This document shows positions 15,136 through 28,953 of a DNA stretch of 64,000 bases, piece after piece. The translations under genes were made by a program, and so were the position numbers. The stretch is from Amorphochlora amoebiformis (lineage: Eukaryota; Cercozoa; Chlorarachniophyceae): NCBI GenBank assembly GCA_054601695.1, contig BAAHQB010000008.1:1364001-1428000 (forward strand), written 5' to 3'. Position 1 is the first letter of the stretch, and each line of letters starts with the position of its first letter. Below the pieces are notes generated by a model. The model worked only from the letters and a program-made list of their open reading frames with translations. It was not told the DNA's origin and made no database searches.

Positions 15136-15648
15136 ATGGCTTCCAGCCCACCATCGACCAAAGACGTGTCCCCCCTCTCCCTGAAGCATCCCAAGGGAGA
15201 GTTAAGGTCTATGATGTACCTATTCTATTGCCCATGATTTTTTCCAATAATAGAGCTAGTGTGAAGATATAGGGAGATTTAAGGAAACCGGGATATGCAG
15301 CGGAAATTTTGCTTACTCGGTATATTGGGAGCAGAGAGCGAGAGAGGTATGTCTGCATAAGCAAGGTCAATATCTCAACGATCGTGTGATTTTTCTCATT
15401 TTTATATCTCCATTCTGGCAATATAGAAGGAATTTTACAAAGTATGAAAGTGAATACGTAGTCGGGAAATATGCGTGTATGTTCGGCACTGGAGAAAGGA
15501 AACAGAGATTGAAATACGTATTTCTAGGATACATGATATGATGTTGCATGAAATAAAACCTCACGGGTCTGAGTTGTATACACATTTTTATTTTTATTTT
15601 GTTTCAGATCGTAATTAACATATGTTTGTAAAACATATGTACATATGT

Positions 15649-15742
<94 letters not shown>

Positions 15743-15898
15743 TTTATAAATACAAATATATATACATAAATAAAAAGATATGTATTATTTATATATATTT
15801 ATATATGTTACACACTAGAAATATATGCACGTACTGTTGCCAAAATGTCTTATATATATGTATATATATAATATGTTTATGTATATGTATATATTTAT

Positions 15899-15938
<40 letters not shown>

Positions 15939-16651
15939 TATATATATGTGTGTCTGTATTATATGCATATATACATATCATATAACATGTTTGTATATAC
16001 ACATATTATACAATAAATATTATATATGTACATATATATATATATATATAAATATATATATATACATGCATATATGTATCCAACAATATACTTATAAATA
16101 CATGTATCTATATATAATATATATTATACATATATACATATATATATATATATATTATCGGATACATTTAAATATATATATATATTATAAATATATATAT
16201 ATATATATATATATTATTATATATATATGTATATATATATGTATATTTTATTGGATACATATGTATATACATTTATCCATACATATATATATACAAATAT
16301 CATATGCTATATATTTATATACATATGTATTCACAATATATATATATATATATACACATTTTTATATATATATGTATATGTATAATGATGTCTCAGAACG
16401 CTCACATGGAAATCACATATGTACCGAATGCCGTTGCATCCAGGTAAACCCCGCTGTAGTGAAACACCCTTCCCACCCTCACTTCAAACTCTTCCCGAAC
16501 TTATCTCTCTCATAGTAACATGTATATGTAAATACGGTTTGGGACTATATAGGGATGTGTTTTTAACACATGTAAATGTAAAATTAGTTCGGGACTACAT
16601 AGGGATGTGCGCGGCGCATTGCAAGGAGTTTCAGGCATGTTGTAATATATA

Positions 16652-16683
<32 letters not shown>

Positions 16684-16884
16684 CTATAAATATGTATATA
16701 TATATGTATATATATATATATGTATAATATATATATATACACATGTATTTATGCATAATATATAATATATATCATAATAATATATATATATATATATATA
16801 TATATGGATATGTAACATATAATATATATAAATATATCTATATGTGTATATATACATACATGTTCGTTGCATACAAACATTTTC

Positions 16885-16931
<47 letters not shown>

Positions 16932-17000
16932 ATGTATAAGTACATGTATGCATGAATACATATATGTATGTTTACTTGAAGCACATATTTGCTCTATATA

Positions 17001-17058
<58 letters not shown>

Positions 17059-17750
17059 TACATATATATATATATAATATATATATATATAATATATATA
17101 TAGATAATACGTACAAATACATATATATATATATATGTATATACTGGATATAAATATACATATGTAAATGTATACATATATTTATATATTTATATTTAAA
17201 TATTATATATTATATATATATATTATATATTATTCACATGTGTGTGCATGCATATGTATGTGTATATAGTCACATTTACCCGCATATATCTATGTATGTA
17301 CACATATGCACATATGTGTAAATACACACAATCCTCTCATATTTATACTTACGTATGCACGATATCATTTTAGGAGCTGAAACTCAAGTATGGACTAAGA
17401 GGTACATATATGCATTTAGATATACCTAAAATATATATCACGACGTCATTGGAACAATTCCCATGATGACCACTACAGTGGTGCCTCAAGGGGTTCATTC
17501 CAGCGACCGGTGAGCGGGTGAGACGTAAAGAAACCTCAAATAAAAGAAAGGATGTCCAATATCTCTCACTTGCTTGCAACAGTGGTGTCAGGACAATGTT
17601 CACCACTTGTACATCCCATCCATTTCAGACATTCATTTCGCAAAGTAATCGATCCTTGGCCGTGAGTAAATTCTAGCTCTGTCTCACGTGATTACCACAA
17701 CTCTGATTAGTGAGTAGCGCTACTCCATCCATCCATTCATATGTACAATA

Positions 17751-17793
<43 letters not shown>

Positions 17794-17826
17794 CATAGGC
17801 ATATGTGCCAAATTATGTACATACAT

Positions 17827-17876
<50 letters not shown>

Positions 17877-17973
17877 AATATAATATGAAAATTACATATA
17901 CACGTATTCATAATACATGTATGCATAATCCCAAACTTACACACTATTCATGTATTTAAGGATGCGCATCTGT

Positions 17974-18020
<47 letters not shown>

Positions 18021-18157
18021 AATTTATATATATATGTACATATACATATATATATATATATACATTATATATATATATACATATATATATATTATATATA
18101 TATATATGTGAATATATCTGTATATATATATATATATATATCTATATATACATATGC

Positions 18158-18189
<32 letters not shown>

Positions 18190-19251
18190 TAATATAGTGT
18201 ATAGACAACTATATCCCATACATTTAGACAGACTTACACGCAACATTCACACATACATGCACACATACACCTTAACCTGTCCCACATACATGCATACATA
18301 CAACAAACATACATGTTAACCACCAAACAGAAAACGAGTATGAATCCCTCTCTCATTCCAAGGGAAACAACGATCGAACCTCCTTCCGGCAACATCCCTA
18401 ACCCTAACCCTAAGCCTAATTCGACAATGGTCCTCGGACTAAGACATGCTGAATAATCTGATCTTAACCCTATTTCTCAACCCAAACCCAAAAGAACACT
18501 CCTTTCACTTCTGCTCTCAGCCTCAATCTGAAGCTTCGCAATAAACCTTGCTAACCCATGCTTATGCCCACACTACCCCAATTCCCGACCCTATCCTAAA
18601 CCTAACCTAAACCTAAACCCGAAATCGTAGCTACACCCTACATCCTACCCAAAACTCCTGAACCCTAACGCGAACCCCAGAGGCGAGACGCTACATCGGA
18701 TTTATATCGACGTGCGTCGTACGCGTGGAGAGGTTGAATCTTAAGCCTAACTCGGAGCTAACTCGAAGCAAAAACATGGCCGAACTATTTGCGGCTGGTG
18801 GATGATATGCGAATATAAGTGTGCTTGTACATTTGATTTAACATATCCATGTATGAGTAAATATTCATGTATATATATAGTTAAAATTATATTCATGCTT
18901 TATGTTACATAAAAATATTGTTTACATGTATATATGTATATATATATATGTGTGTGTGTGTGTGTACTATACATCTTATACATTATTATATAATGTACAT
19001 ATATTTACATGTATATATATATATATTAATACGCACATGTATATATATAATATATATATACATATATGTATTATGTATATATTTGTCACTAGATGGAATT
19101 CTTCCGCTTGGAGAGAACAAGAAGGTATATGTACATACATATGTATAAATATATCTATGTATACATGTAAGTAAATAATTTATATCTGTGTATACGCCTA
19201 TATTCACACATATTTAAACATTTGTGTATGGAATACGGATTATATTTTATC

Positions 19252-19288
<37 letters not shown>

Positions 19289-19438
19289 AATATATATATG
19301 TATATAATATGTATACATAGATATACATCTATATTATATATAGATACATATATATATACATACATATAATATTGTAAATGTGTATGTACGCGTTTACATA
19401 CATTATAGTATAATTCCAAATTTCGTTATATCTAAATA

Positions 19439-19471
<33 letters not shown>

Positions 19472-22400
19472 GTGTATATAATGTTATTTATAACAGATGG
19501 CTAACAGAAGTCCTCCTACTCTGGTGTTTAAAACACCATACCGAATACACACAAGTAACCGAAACCTAACCGCAACCCTAACCTGAACCCCAACCCCAAC
19601 CTGAACCCCAACCCTAAGACTAACCTGAACCCCAACCGTAGCCCTAATCCAACCCTAAACCTAACCCTAACCCTAAACCCCAGGGTATGAACGACATTCT
19701 CGCTACCATAACAATGTCACTTTTAGGCGACTATGCACTTCTTAAGGTAGTTCTTACCTAAACCTAACTCTAACCCTAGCCGAGTCAATGGTCCTCGGAC
19801 TAAGACATGCTCAATGATCTGATCCTAACCCACTTACAATACCCTATCCCAACCTTCTTCATACAAGACATTCCAAACCCCTCTACTCTAACCCTAACCC
19901 TAACCCCAGGCCTTAAAACAAGCCAAGCGTGCCCACCCAAGGTTAATCTCCTCAACATCTAAACCTAACCCTAACCCTAACCAAAGCCCTAACCCTTGCC
20001 CTAACCCTAGCCGCAACTCTAACCCTAAGCCTAACCTAACCCTAGCTACCCGCCCGCCCTCATTGCTAGAGTCCACCCGCAATATCTGGTATACATTTAT
20101 GGTCTAACCCTAACCCTAACTATAATCCTAACCCTAACTGTAATCCTTACCCTAGCCTTAAACCAACGCCATAGCTTACGATCACATGCACAAACATCTA
20201 CCGGCAATCCAGCCCCTCAATGTCATACGGCATGCTGAACAATCTGATCCTAGTCCTAATATCTAACCCTACCCCTAACCCTAACTGTAACCCTAACCCT
20301 AACCCTAACCCTAACCCCAGGGATCAGACGCCTTTGCCATATTCAGTGCTCTCATGAAAAAGTGGAATAAATGAAAAAACAAAATGAAACACACTCAGCC
20401 ATAAACCCTAACCCAAATCTTTAGCCCTAATCCTACCTTTCTCACTAACCCCTCCCCTCCAGGCTTCCAGCAATGTTTCACCCTGAGAAGAAAGACTCCA
20501 CGCACGTAACTTAGCGCCCTCAAACCTCACCCTAATCCTAGCCCTAACCCCCGCCCAAAGAAATAAATATCCACCTTAACCGCACGATCAGATATTACCC
20601 AAAATCAAACCCTAGCGTTAATCCCCCAAGCACTCTCAGCCCTTCTCGTTTAATTACGAGCAATGTTAACGCTAACACCAATGTTAACGCTAACACTAGC
20701 CCTGATCTATCACTAATCCCAACGCTAATCCTAAGCCTAATCTAACGCGCGAGCATCTTCCTTAGGGTTTAATCCAGCTGACTCGGTTTGTTCAGTCGGC
20801 GCTTTTGAGGAAGTTTGATCCGGATTTATACGTAAGCTTGAATTTAAAAATTTAAACTTTGTCCAAGTCTGGCGATATGAGTTTAAGTGTAGGTTTAAAT
20901 GTTTGCTTCTTATTGTATGTATACTTGTGTGTGTGTGTATGTAAAACTTGATTTATGTGAATGTTTGTATGTGTATATATCTTTATATGTGTATGTATAT
21001 GTTATATAAATAGATCTATAAATATATGTATATATATATATATGTGTGTGTATATGTATATACATTAGGAGTTTTTGAGTAAATCGGGCGCACCACCTGG
21101 TATAGTATACATAATATATGTGTTTTTTGCGTAAATTCTACGACATATCCATATCTACATATATACATACATATGTATATACATAAGCGATATTTATATA
21201 CATATGTATACATATATAATATATATACATACATATATATATATATATATAATTCTATGTATATATATATATATTTATATATATATATATATGTATATAC
21301 ATTATGCACATTCTATAATATATACATATATAATCACATGCAGAATCCTATATACAAGAAATATGCTGTATTTAAAGGCAGTTATGTTAGATATATATCT
21401 ATGTTTATACATATATGTAGAGTTATACATGCTGAAATGGGTCCGACTTCTGTTCTCCAGGGAATTTGAGGTTCCTACACATGCATAAAATTTGATATGA
21501 TATACACTTATGTGTATATATATATATACATGTATACATATATATATATATATATGTATATATATTACATATATATATATATATATTAGATATATATATA
21601 TATATAATATGTATATGTATAAATGTATGTACTGTCTAAATATAAAGATATAGGTTATGTAGATTTTGATGTATACATATATGTGTGTGTATATATATAA
21701 TATTGTGTGTCTATTTCATACATACATACATATACATATAGATGTACATACACACATACATACATATCTACATATCTCTATCTAATATGTATAAAATACT
21801 ATACACATTATTATTAATATTAATATTATTGTTATCTTTGCTCCTATTTTTATTACCAGTATTATGATTGTATGTAAATATATATATATATACATATATA
21901 TATATATGTATGTATACACACACATATGCATATATACATATGTATATATATATATAGAACGTATGTACAGATGTGTTTCATCATATGTATATTTGGTGTT
22001 CAATGTAAACATATGTGTCTAATATCGTTACTTTATACATATACGTATGTGTACATATTCTATACACCTGTCGTACACACATAAATATGTGCTATAAAAA
22101 AAAACCAATATCAATATATATTTACATATATTTATACACATGTATTTAAATATGTTTAGATTTGTATACATAATATACATATATATATATATATATAAGT
22201 ATATATAATATCCCCATGTATAGTTACAAATAAGAATATCGAAGGTCCGTGAAAAAAGTCTCACTTTTTCAACTTATAAACATCACATATATTATATATA
22301 TATATATATATATAATATATAATATATACACATATATATTATATATACATACATTCAGATATCGCAAGTCCTCCAAATATGGGACGAATTAGTCAAACAA

Positions 22401-22849
22401 GGAGGCATCGAAACCAAGTCACCCAAACCCGAACCCTAACCCCTTAGCCCTAACCCTAGCCTTAACCTAATCCTAACCCTGATCCTAGTCCGAGCCGCAT
22501 CCCAACCCCTCATCCGACTCTAACTCAAACCCTAACCCTAAACCTAAGCCCATAGCCTCACAATGTGGAGTCAATGGTCCTCGGAACAAGACATGCTGAA
22601 TAATTTAATGCTAACCTAAGCCTGACCTTGAAGCCCTTACATAGAATGGGGTTTGGCATGGTCGAGCATTTGTGTATGGCGCTGTTGAAGCACGTGAGAT
22701 ACGAGCTTCTAAACTTCGTGCAACTTGACCCGGATTCGAGTGAGCATATTATGTATCTTGGGGTGAATTATTACTACTAGTTTCCCGAGGGAAATTCGGA
22801 GAATTTACTTTTAGAGGTGTTCTTGGGGGGGTTGGATGAGTGGGAGGAT
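15136..22849 (+). CDS. TBC-domain Rab GTPase-activating protein
   Basis: Proposed exons: 15136-15206, 15301-15346, 15427-15441 (uncertain), 16397-16443, 16603-16627, 17374-17401, 17479-17509, 17629-17661, 19093-19124, 19497-19554, 19684-19746, 19910-19941, 20046-20101, 20175-20221, 20321-20361, 20463-20505, 20766-20831, 21069-21099, 21421-21470, 22359-22417, 22645-22762, 22781-22849. From 19093 onward all phases agree. TBC hallmarks appear in order: [87 protein letters not shown] proteins stimulate GTP hydrolysis by Rab proteins in membrane traffic. The insert around [14 protein letters not shown] is longer than usual. The N-terminal exons are less certain: the junction 17661 to 19093 is out of phase, so an exon is missing or one is wrong, and the first exons could be a separate gene. 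The last two exons are separated by only 18 nt that include an in-frame TAG. The true 3' end is unresolved; the next gene may be its continuation. Confidence 0.82.
16518..16609 (+). repeat. Tandem duplication overlapping an exon acceptor
   Basis: Two copies of about 42 bp with a 50-bp period (16518-16560 and 16568-16609) share ACATGTAAATG-like starts and GGGACTAYATAGGGATGTG ends. The second copy carries the acceptor ACATAG and the start of the proposed exon 16603-16627. The first copy has the equivalent ATATAG and could act as a decoy acceptor. Confidence 0.75.
18396..18665 (+). repeat. Degenerate telomere-type (CCCTAA) array in TBC gene intron
   Basis: Interrupted CCCTAACCC, CCTAAACC and CCTAACG words run on the plus strand, which is the sense strand of the surrounding gene. 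It includes one copy of the dispersed motif at 18424-18465. A possible exon just upstream (after the acceptor near 18323) was not included because its phases do not fit. Confidence 0.8.
18424..18465 (+). repeat. Dispersed intron motif
   Basis: CAATGGTCCTCGGACTAAG, then ACATGCTGAATAATCTGATC and CTTAACCC. It lies in an intron of the TBC gene, sense orientation. Confidence 0.85.
19781..19830 (+). repeat. Dispersed intron motif
   Basis: GTCAATGGTCCTCGGACTAA, then GACATGCTCAATGATCTGAT and CCTAACCC. It lies in the intron between exons 19684-19746 and 19910-19941, sense orientation. Confidence 0.85.
20215..20250 (+). repeat. Dispersed intron motif at an exon-intron boundary
   Basis: CTCAAT then GTCATACGGCATGCTGAACA and ATCTGATCC. 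The proposed 5' splice site of exon 20175-20221 falls inside the motif, so the motif itself supplies the donor GTCATA and its first bases are coding. Confidence 0.65.
22430..22640 (+). repeat. Telomere-type (CCCTAA) array in TBC gene intron
   Basis: Degenerate CCCTAACC and CCTAATCC words fill most of the intron between exons 22359-22417 and 22645-22762, with the dispersed motif at 22558-22615. The C-rich strand is sense. Confidence 0.85.
22558..22615 (+). repeat. Dispersed intron motif
   Basis: CACAATGTGGAGTCAATGG, TCCTCGGAACAAGACATGCT, GAATAATTTAATGCTAACC. Intron of the TBC gene, sense orientation. Confidence 0.85.
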
Positions 22850-22856
22850 GTAACAT

Positions 22857-22907
<51 letters not shown>

Positions 22908-23319
22908 CCATATAAATATAAATATCCATACATATACAGATGCAAATATACATGCATGTATACATGTATATATATATACATATATATATATACACACACA
23001 TACATATATAAAAATGCATATATATATATATATATATATATATTTAATATAAAACACAAATATACAACCCCCAACCATCCCTACATATACATATAATATA
23101 GTATATTTATATACATTTTATATACATGGTCGGTGTTATATTTATAATATATCTATATGATGTAATGTTTTTATACATATATATGGCATGACATGCATAT
23201 CGTGCAATATTCACATATGAACATTTACTGTAGACAATATTCATGCGAAAAATAAATGTGCACTTGTATATGTATACATATAGACATCTATATGTGTATA
23301 TATACTCATATATATATTC

Positions 23320-23370
<51 letters not shown>

Positions 23371-23496
23371 TGAATATCTACATTCATATATTTATGATAT
23401 AATTAAGAATAAATAAATTTGCATGTTTGTATAATACAATATATATGTATATATACTTCTGTTTAACATATATATACATATATATATGTATAAATT

Positions 23497-23533
<37 letters not shown>

Positions 23534-23549
23534 TTTACATAATAAAGGT
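22850..23549. other. AT-repeat stretch between TBC exons and the 23550 gene
   Basis: This is almost entirely TA microsatellite, with an AT-rich unique patch at about 23060-23300. It contains no exon I can support. It is either an intergenic spacer or an intron, depending on whether the genes on each side are one. Confidence 0.6.
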
Positions 23550-23808
23550 ATGGTAGACGCCTTAGCTCGAATTCTAAAGTTTCCTTCAGTCCCCGACATA
23601 CAGAAGTATACAAACATATATGTACAGTACAGATATGTATATATATCTATATATATATATAGATATATATATATATATGTATATGTGTATATACATATAT
23701 GTATATATATATACTAGAGTATATATACATAAAATATTCATATAGATAAATATATATATATATGTATAATATTTATATAACACATATTTATATATGATGC
23801 TTCCATAC

Positions 23809-23879
<71 letters not shown>

Positions 23880-24375
23880 ACATGTAAAAATATATACTTA
23901 CAAATCTACAAACACATATATAATACTTAAGATACGCTAAAAATATTATATATATATATATATATAAATATATAATACGTATATTCATGTATATATTATA
24001 AAGATAGCACTGCCAATATACGGACATCATATTTAAAGAGCCTATACATCAATATACCTACACATATAATATATATTATTATATATACATACATACATTA
24101 TTATATCTACATATATATATATATATGCATATATATAATATATATATATATTCTCATACACACCCAGCGTGATTGTGCAAGCGAAGAAAAGTCGCGAGCA
24201 GTACAAGTCGTCCGTCATTGCGTCCATGCCCGCCAAGCCGCTAAATAAGGTTTGGCGAAAAATGAAAATGAAAAAAATCTCTGTTGGTCGATTCTCTTGT
24301 GAATAATATACAGCATATACATGCAATTATGTATAATATACATACACATATGCATACATGCATGTTAATATGTAT

Positions 24376-24434
<59 letters not shown>

Positions 24435-24739
24435 ATACACCAAACAAAGATATATATATATATGTACGTGTACATGTGTGTATATATGTGTATATGTGTG
24501 TATATTTGTATATCTACATTTGTATGTTTGCATACATCTACATCCGAATCCGAAAAATCCCAGTAAGTTAGTCTAATCTTTTTGTGTATCTATCCCTCTC
24601 TCTCCTCTCTTTCATTCTCCACTCTCTCTCTCTCTCTCTTTGTATCTCTCTCTCTCCCGTATATATATATATATATGTATATATATGTATATATATATAT
24701 ATATGTGTGTGTATAAATTGTATATTATATTTATATATA

Positions 24740-24780
<41 letters not shown>

Positions 24781-25352
24781 TATATATACATGTATTAATA
24801 TTTATAAAAATATATGTATGTACATATATGGAAATATATATTTAAGTATATATATATATATATATATAAATATATATATTATATATATATGTTATATATA
24901 TATATATATATTTTATATATATATATATATGTATTTTATTAAGATGTACAATATATATGTATATATGTATAGATATATTTGTTTGTGTGTGTATTATTTA
25001 TATATAAGTATACACATTTGTGTGCATTCAGTCAGAATTTACTTTTAGCAGTACTTATCACTTTGTTTATTACTATTATGATTGTTATCGTGATACTATA
25101 CATACATATAGTATACAATACTTGAATGTATATGAAAATGTATCTGTATATATACATCTACATATATACCTGAACATAATATATACCTATGAATAAAGGT
25201 AGAATCTATATATAGGTTCTGCCAAATGTATACGCGGAGGTTAGAGAAGGGGGAAAAAATGTTAAATCGGGTAGGTTACAGACATACATTTATACAAATC
25301 CAACTACACATATGTACACACATATATACATACATACATATATACATATGAA

Positions 25353-25385
<33 letters not shown>

Positions 25386-25398
25386 GTATATACGTATG

Positions 25399-25431
<33 letters not shown>

Positions 25432-25621
25432 ATATATGTACAAATATATGTACCTATATATATATATATATATAGATATATATATATATGAATGTAATAT
25501 ATATATATACATATATATATAAGTCCAAAATATATAATATACATATTGAGAAGATATCATCTGTTTAGGAATAATTTGACATAAAACTCACATAATAAGT
25601 CTTAAAACATAAAAGAAACAC

Positions 25622-25668
<47 letters not shown>

Positions 25669-25700
25669 CATATATATATATGCGCATTTGTATAGATATA

Positions 25701-25754
<54 letters not shown>

Positions 25755-26042
25755 CCATATATGTATGTATATATGTATTACATACATATACTAATACAAC
25801 AAAATATATTATATATGTATATATGTACATATCTATATTGTATATACACATGTTTATGTATGTATATGTCAATTTGTATACATGTAGGTGGAAGGTCAAG
25901 GATAGAGAAAGAGAAAGCTCGAAGTTTATTAGGTTTGTATATATTATATGTATTTATATACATCCATATACATATATGCAAACACATATATTTATACATA
26001 TATGCAAACACATATATTTATAATCAGTATTTTTTAAATACA

Positions 26043-26075
<33 letters not shown>

Positions 26076-26134
26076 GTCAATTGGGTATGTACATCAATTG
26101 GTAAATTACACATTGTATGTATCTAATATATATT

Positions 26135-26190
<56 letters not shown>

Positions 26191-26376
26191 GCATACATAA
26201 GTATTTATACTCGGTTTTTGTAAATGCCTATTTGTGCTTACTTCCGCATACGCGCGTACACATCTGTAGTATTCATGTTTAAAATAGTTAAAAAATACCA
26301 TACATATATACATACATCTTCAGATATATACATATATACATATATATATACATACATATATATATATTCACATATG

Positions 26377-26421
<45 letters not shown>

Positions 26422-26710
26422 GTATATATTTGTGCGCATGCAAATATATAATTTGTATGCACATACGCACATGCATTTCTTCGCACATACGTATAATTTT
26501 CATCCAACTATCTATATGAAATCATTGTATGGACCGTAAAAATAATATATACGTATATACAAATATATATACATATACATATATATATATATGTGTGTGT
26601 GTTTACGCGTAATATATGTATGAATATATAACGTACACTTAAGTATATTATATACGCATATATATATATATACATATAAATTTTACACTTTAAGTATATT
26701 ACATATACAT

Positions 26711-26752
<42 letters not shown>

Positions 26753-27513
26753 CACCTGTATCTATATCGTAAGAATATATATATATATATATACGTATGT
26801 ATATATTCCTTTCTAGAGCAGAAACTCCCTGATTTCTTCGCCGATGAGTTCGATGAGAAGAAATCTACGCAGGTTCATACATATACATATATATATATAT
26901 ATAACATATATATATATATCATATATATAACACATATAGATATACGTTTGATGCATAACACCTATCACACAGCTGTTAGCGATATGCTCTCAGCTTAGAT
27001 TGACATGCTTCCCTCAAGCTTTACGACAGAGAGATGGAAGGAATGGGAACTCGAGAGTGACAGAGATACGGAGGAGAGATATAAGAAAGAGTGAGGTCCC
27101 GAAGATTTCAGTGTGTTCGAGAAGTTAGAATATTCCTAAAAATTTCCTGAATGGAAAGAGAAGGGAAAGAGTTAGATAAAAATGAAGATACCAAAACTAT
27201 ACATCTTTATATATGTATATGAATGCATGTATGTGAGTATGTAAATGTATCATATTTGTAAGTAAATGCTTTATCTATTATACACATAATAATATAAATG
27301 TAGGTTTCATATATATATACATATATATATATATATGTATATATTCATAAGTGTATATACTAGGAGAGCGATGCGGCTAGCGCCTTCGATTTTATCAACA
27401 ACCCAAATACAAGTTACTATAATATGTACATGTACATATATGTGTGTGTATATATTGACTCAAATATACATAACTAATCCATGCATGTATATATATATAT
27501 TGGTAGTATACAT

Positions 27514-27552
<39 letters not shown>

Positions 27553-27603
27553 TGTATATTTCTATACATATATATATATATATATGTAATAATATATATA
27601 TAC

Positions 27604-27636
<33 letters not shown>

Positions 27637-27719
27637 TAAATAAATATAAATATTTATGTATATATATTATATTAGTATACGCATATAATACTTATATATG
27701 TGTGCATATTAGTATACGC

Positions 27720-27756
<37 letters not shown>

Positions 27757-27822
27757 GTATCTATATTCTCATATATTTTTACACATGAATATATATATAT
27801 ATATATGTATATACATACAGGT

Positions 27823-27853
<31 letters not shown>

Positions 27854-27902
27854 GATATTATATACATAGATATACATATATATATATACATACAAATATA
27901 TA

Positions 27903-27957
<55 letters not shown>

Positions 27958-27997
27958 GTATGTATATTTTAATGCGTATATACATATTTGTGTACTT

Positions 27998-28037
<40 letters not shown>

Positions 28038-28063
28038 CCTGCGAAAAACATATTAACCAATTG

Positions 28064-28106
<43 letters not shown>

Positions 28107-28306
28107 CCATATGCATGTATATGTATGCATATTGTATATATATAAGTGTAAGTGTAGTTATGTTGCATACATATAATACGCTTCGATCTATACATACAGT
28201 AGTAGTACGTATGAACGCAACACCTTAATCATTCATACAATAGGCTCAAAAGTAGCGAAGAATGTTCCCAATGGTGTATCAAATTCGAACCAGAACGGTG
28301 AATGTA

Positions 28307-28352
<46 letters not shown>

Positions 28353-28674
28353 CTATGACATATATATATATAGGTATATATATATATATGAAAATGTGTG
28401 GGGTGTCTTGACAGTGAATTTTGCCAATTTACAAAGGTCTAGCTTACTCACGGACTCTTTTGACAGCCAAACTCTGGCATTGGGTGTATGGGTGTCTTAA
28501 CAGTCAAGACGTGGGATGTCTTGACAGTCAATGTTTGGGGTGTCTTGACAGTGAATATGTGGGGTGTATTTGCCAGTTTACAAAGGTCTAACTTATTCAC
28601 GGACTCTCGTGATAGTCAAACTCTGGCATTTGGCGTATGATGTACATAAATGTATACATAAATGTATATACATA

Positions 28675-28707
<33 letters not shown>

Positions 28708-28953
28708 ATATATATATGTGTGTATATATATATGTATATATGTTTATATATATAAATAAATATAATAGACAAACAAAAAAAGTTTGTATGGAAACATATA
28801 AGATATCTTCTCTCGAGAATACATTTATACCCTAGGACACTAATCAAACGAATTAATATTTTTGTGTGAAAAAATGCAGCATCCGGATCCGGAACGGGAG
28901 TGCCCTCAGAACTGGTAAGCGCTTTCGATTTCATCGACCTTGGTGGAAGATGA
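23550..28953 (+). CDS. Unrecognised protein with repeated SAFDFI motif (separate gene or 3' part of the TBC gene)
   Basis: Exons: 23550-23605, 24168-24249, 25216-25270, 25888-25932, 26817-26872, 27364-27412, 28244-28297, 28880-28953 (TGA). All junctions are GT-AG and the phases agree. Starting at the ATG at 23550 ([18 protein letters not shown]) gives exactly 157 codons, 156 residues. The acceptor-like ATAATAAAG just upstream would also allow an internal exon, but its phase does not match the end of the TBC gene. The sequence is hydrophilic, with a basic EKEKARSLL helix and [13 protein letters not shown]. The motif SAFDFI occurs twice, once internally ([10 protein letters not shown]) and once at the very C-terminus ([12 protein letters not shown]). 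Aromatic/Asp motifs like this are common in proteins that bind trafficking adaptors, but that is only a suggestion. I do not recognise the family. It is convergent with the transporter gene at 29598. Confidence 0.65.
28399..28640 (+). repeat. Palindromic minisatellite, copy 1
   Basis: Tandem degenerate units of about 24 bp share GGGTGTCTTGACAGT and the near-perfect palindrome GTCTTGACAGTCAAGAC, alternating with a second block (CAGTTTACAAAGGTCTAAC, ACTCTGGCATT). It lies in the intron 28298-28879. The same two blocks recur at 42278-42740. Confidence 0.85.

Larger units (their letters stand above)
19556..20745 (+). repeat. Telomere-type (CCCTAA) arrays interleaved with six short TBC exons
   Basis: Degenerate and perfect CCCTAA runs fill the introns between the exons from 19554 to 20766. 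Perfect runs lie at about 19655-19680, 19885-19905 and 20287-20320. Several abut 3' splice sites directly: CCCTAAACCCCAG before 19684, CCCTAACCCCAG before 19910 and before 20321, CTAACCCTAG before 20046. The C-rich strand is the sense strand of the gene. Confidence 0.9.

Noticed and set aside
18323-18460. Possible TBC-gene exon reading [18 protein letters not shown]
   Set aside because: It runs straight into CCCTAA repeat without a donor, and its phase does not fit either neighbouring exon.
19556-20745. True chromosome end (telomere)
   Set aside because: The repeats are degenerate, interrupted by in-phase exons and flanked by genes on both sides, so they are interstitial.
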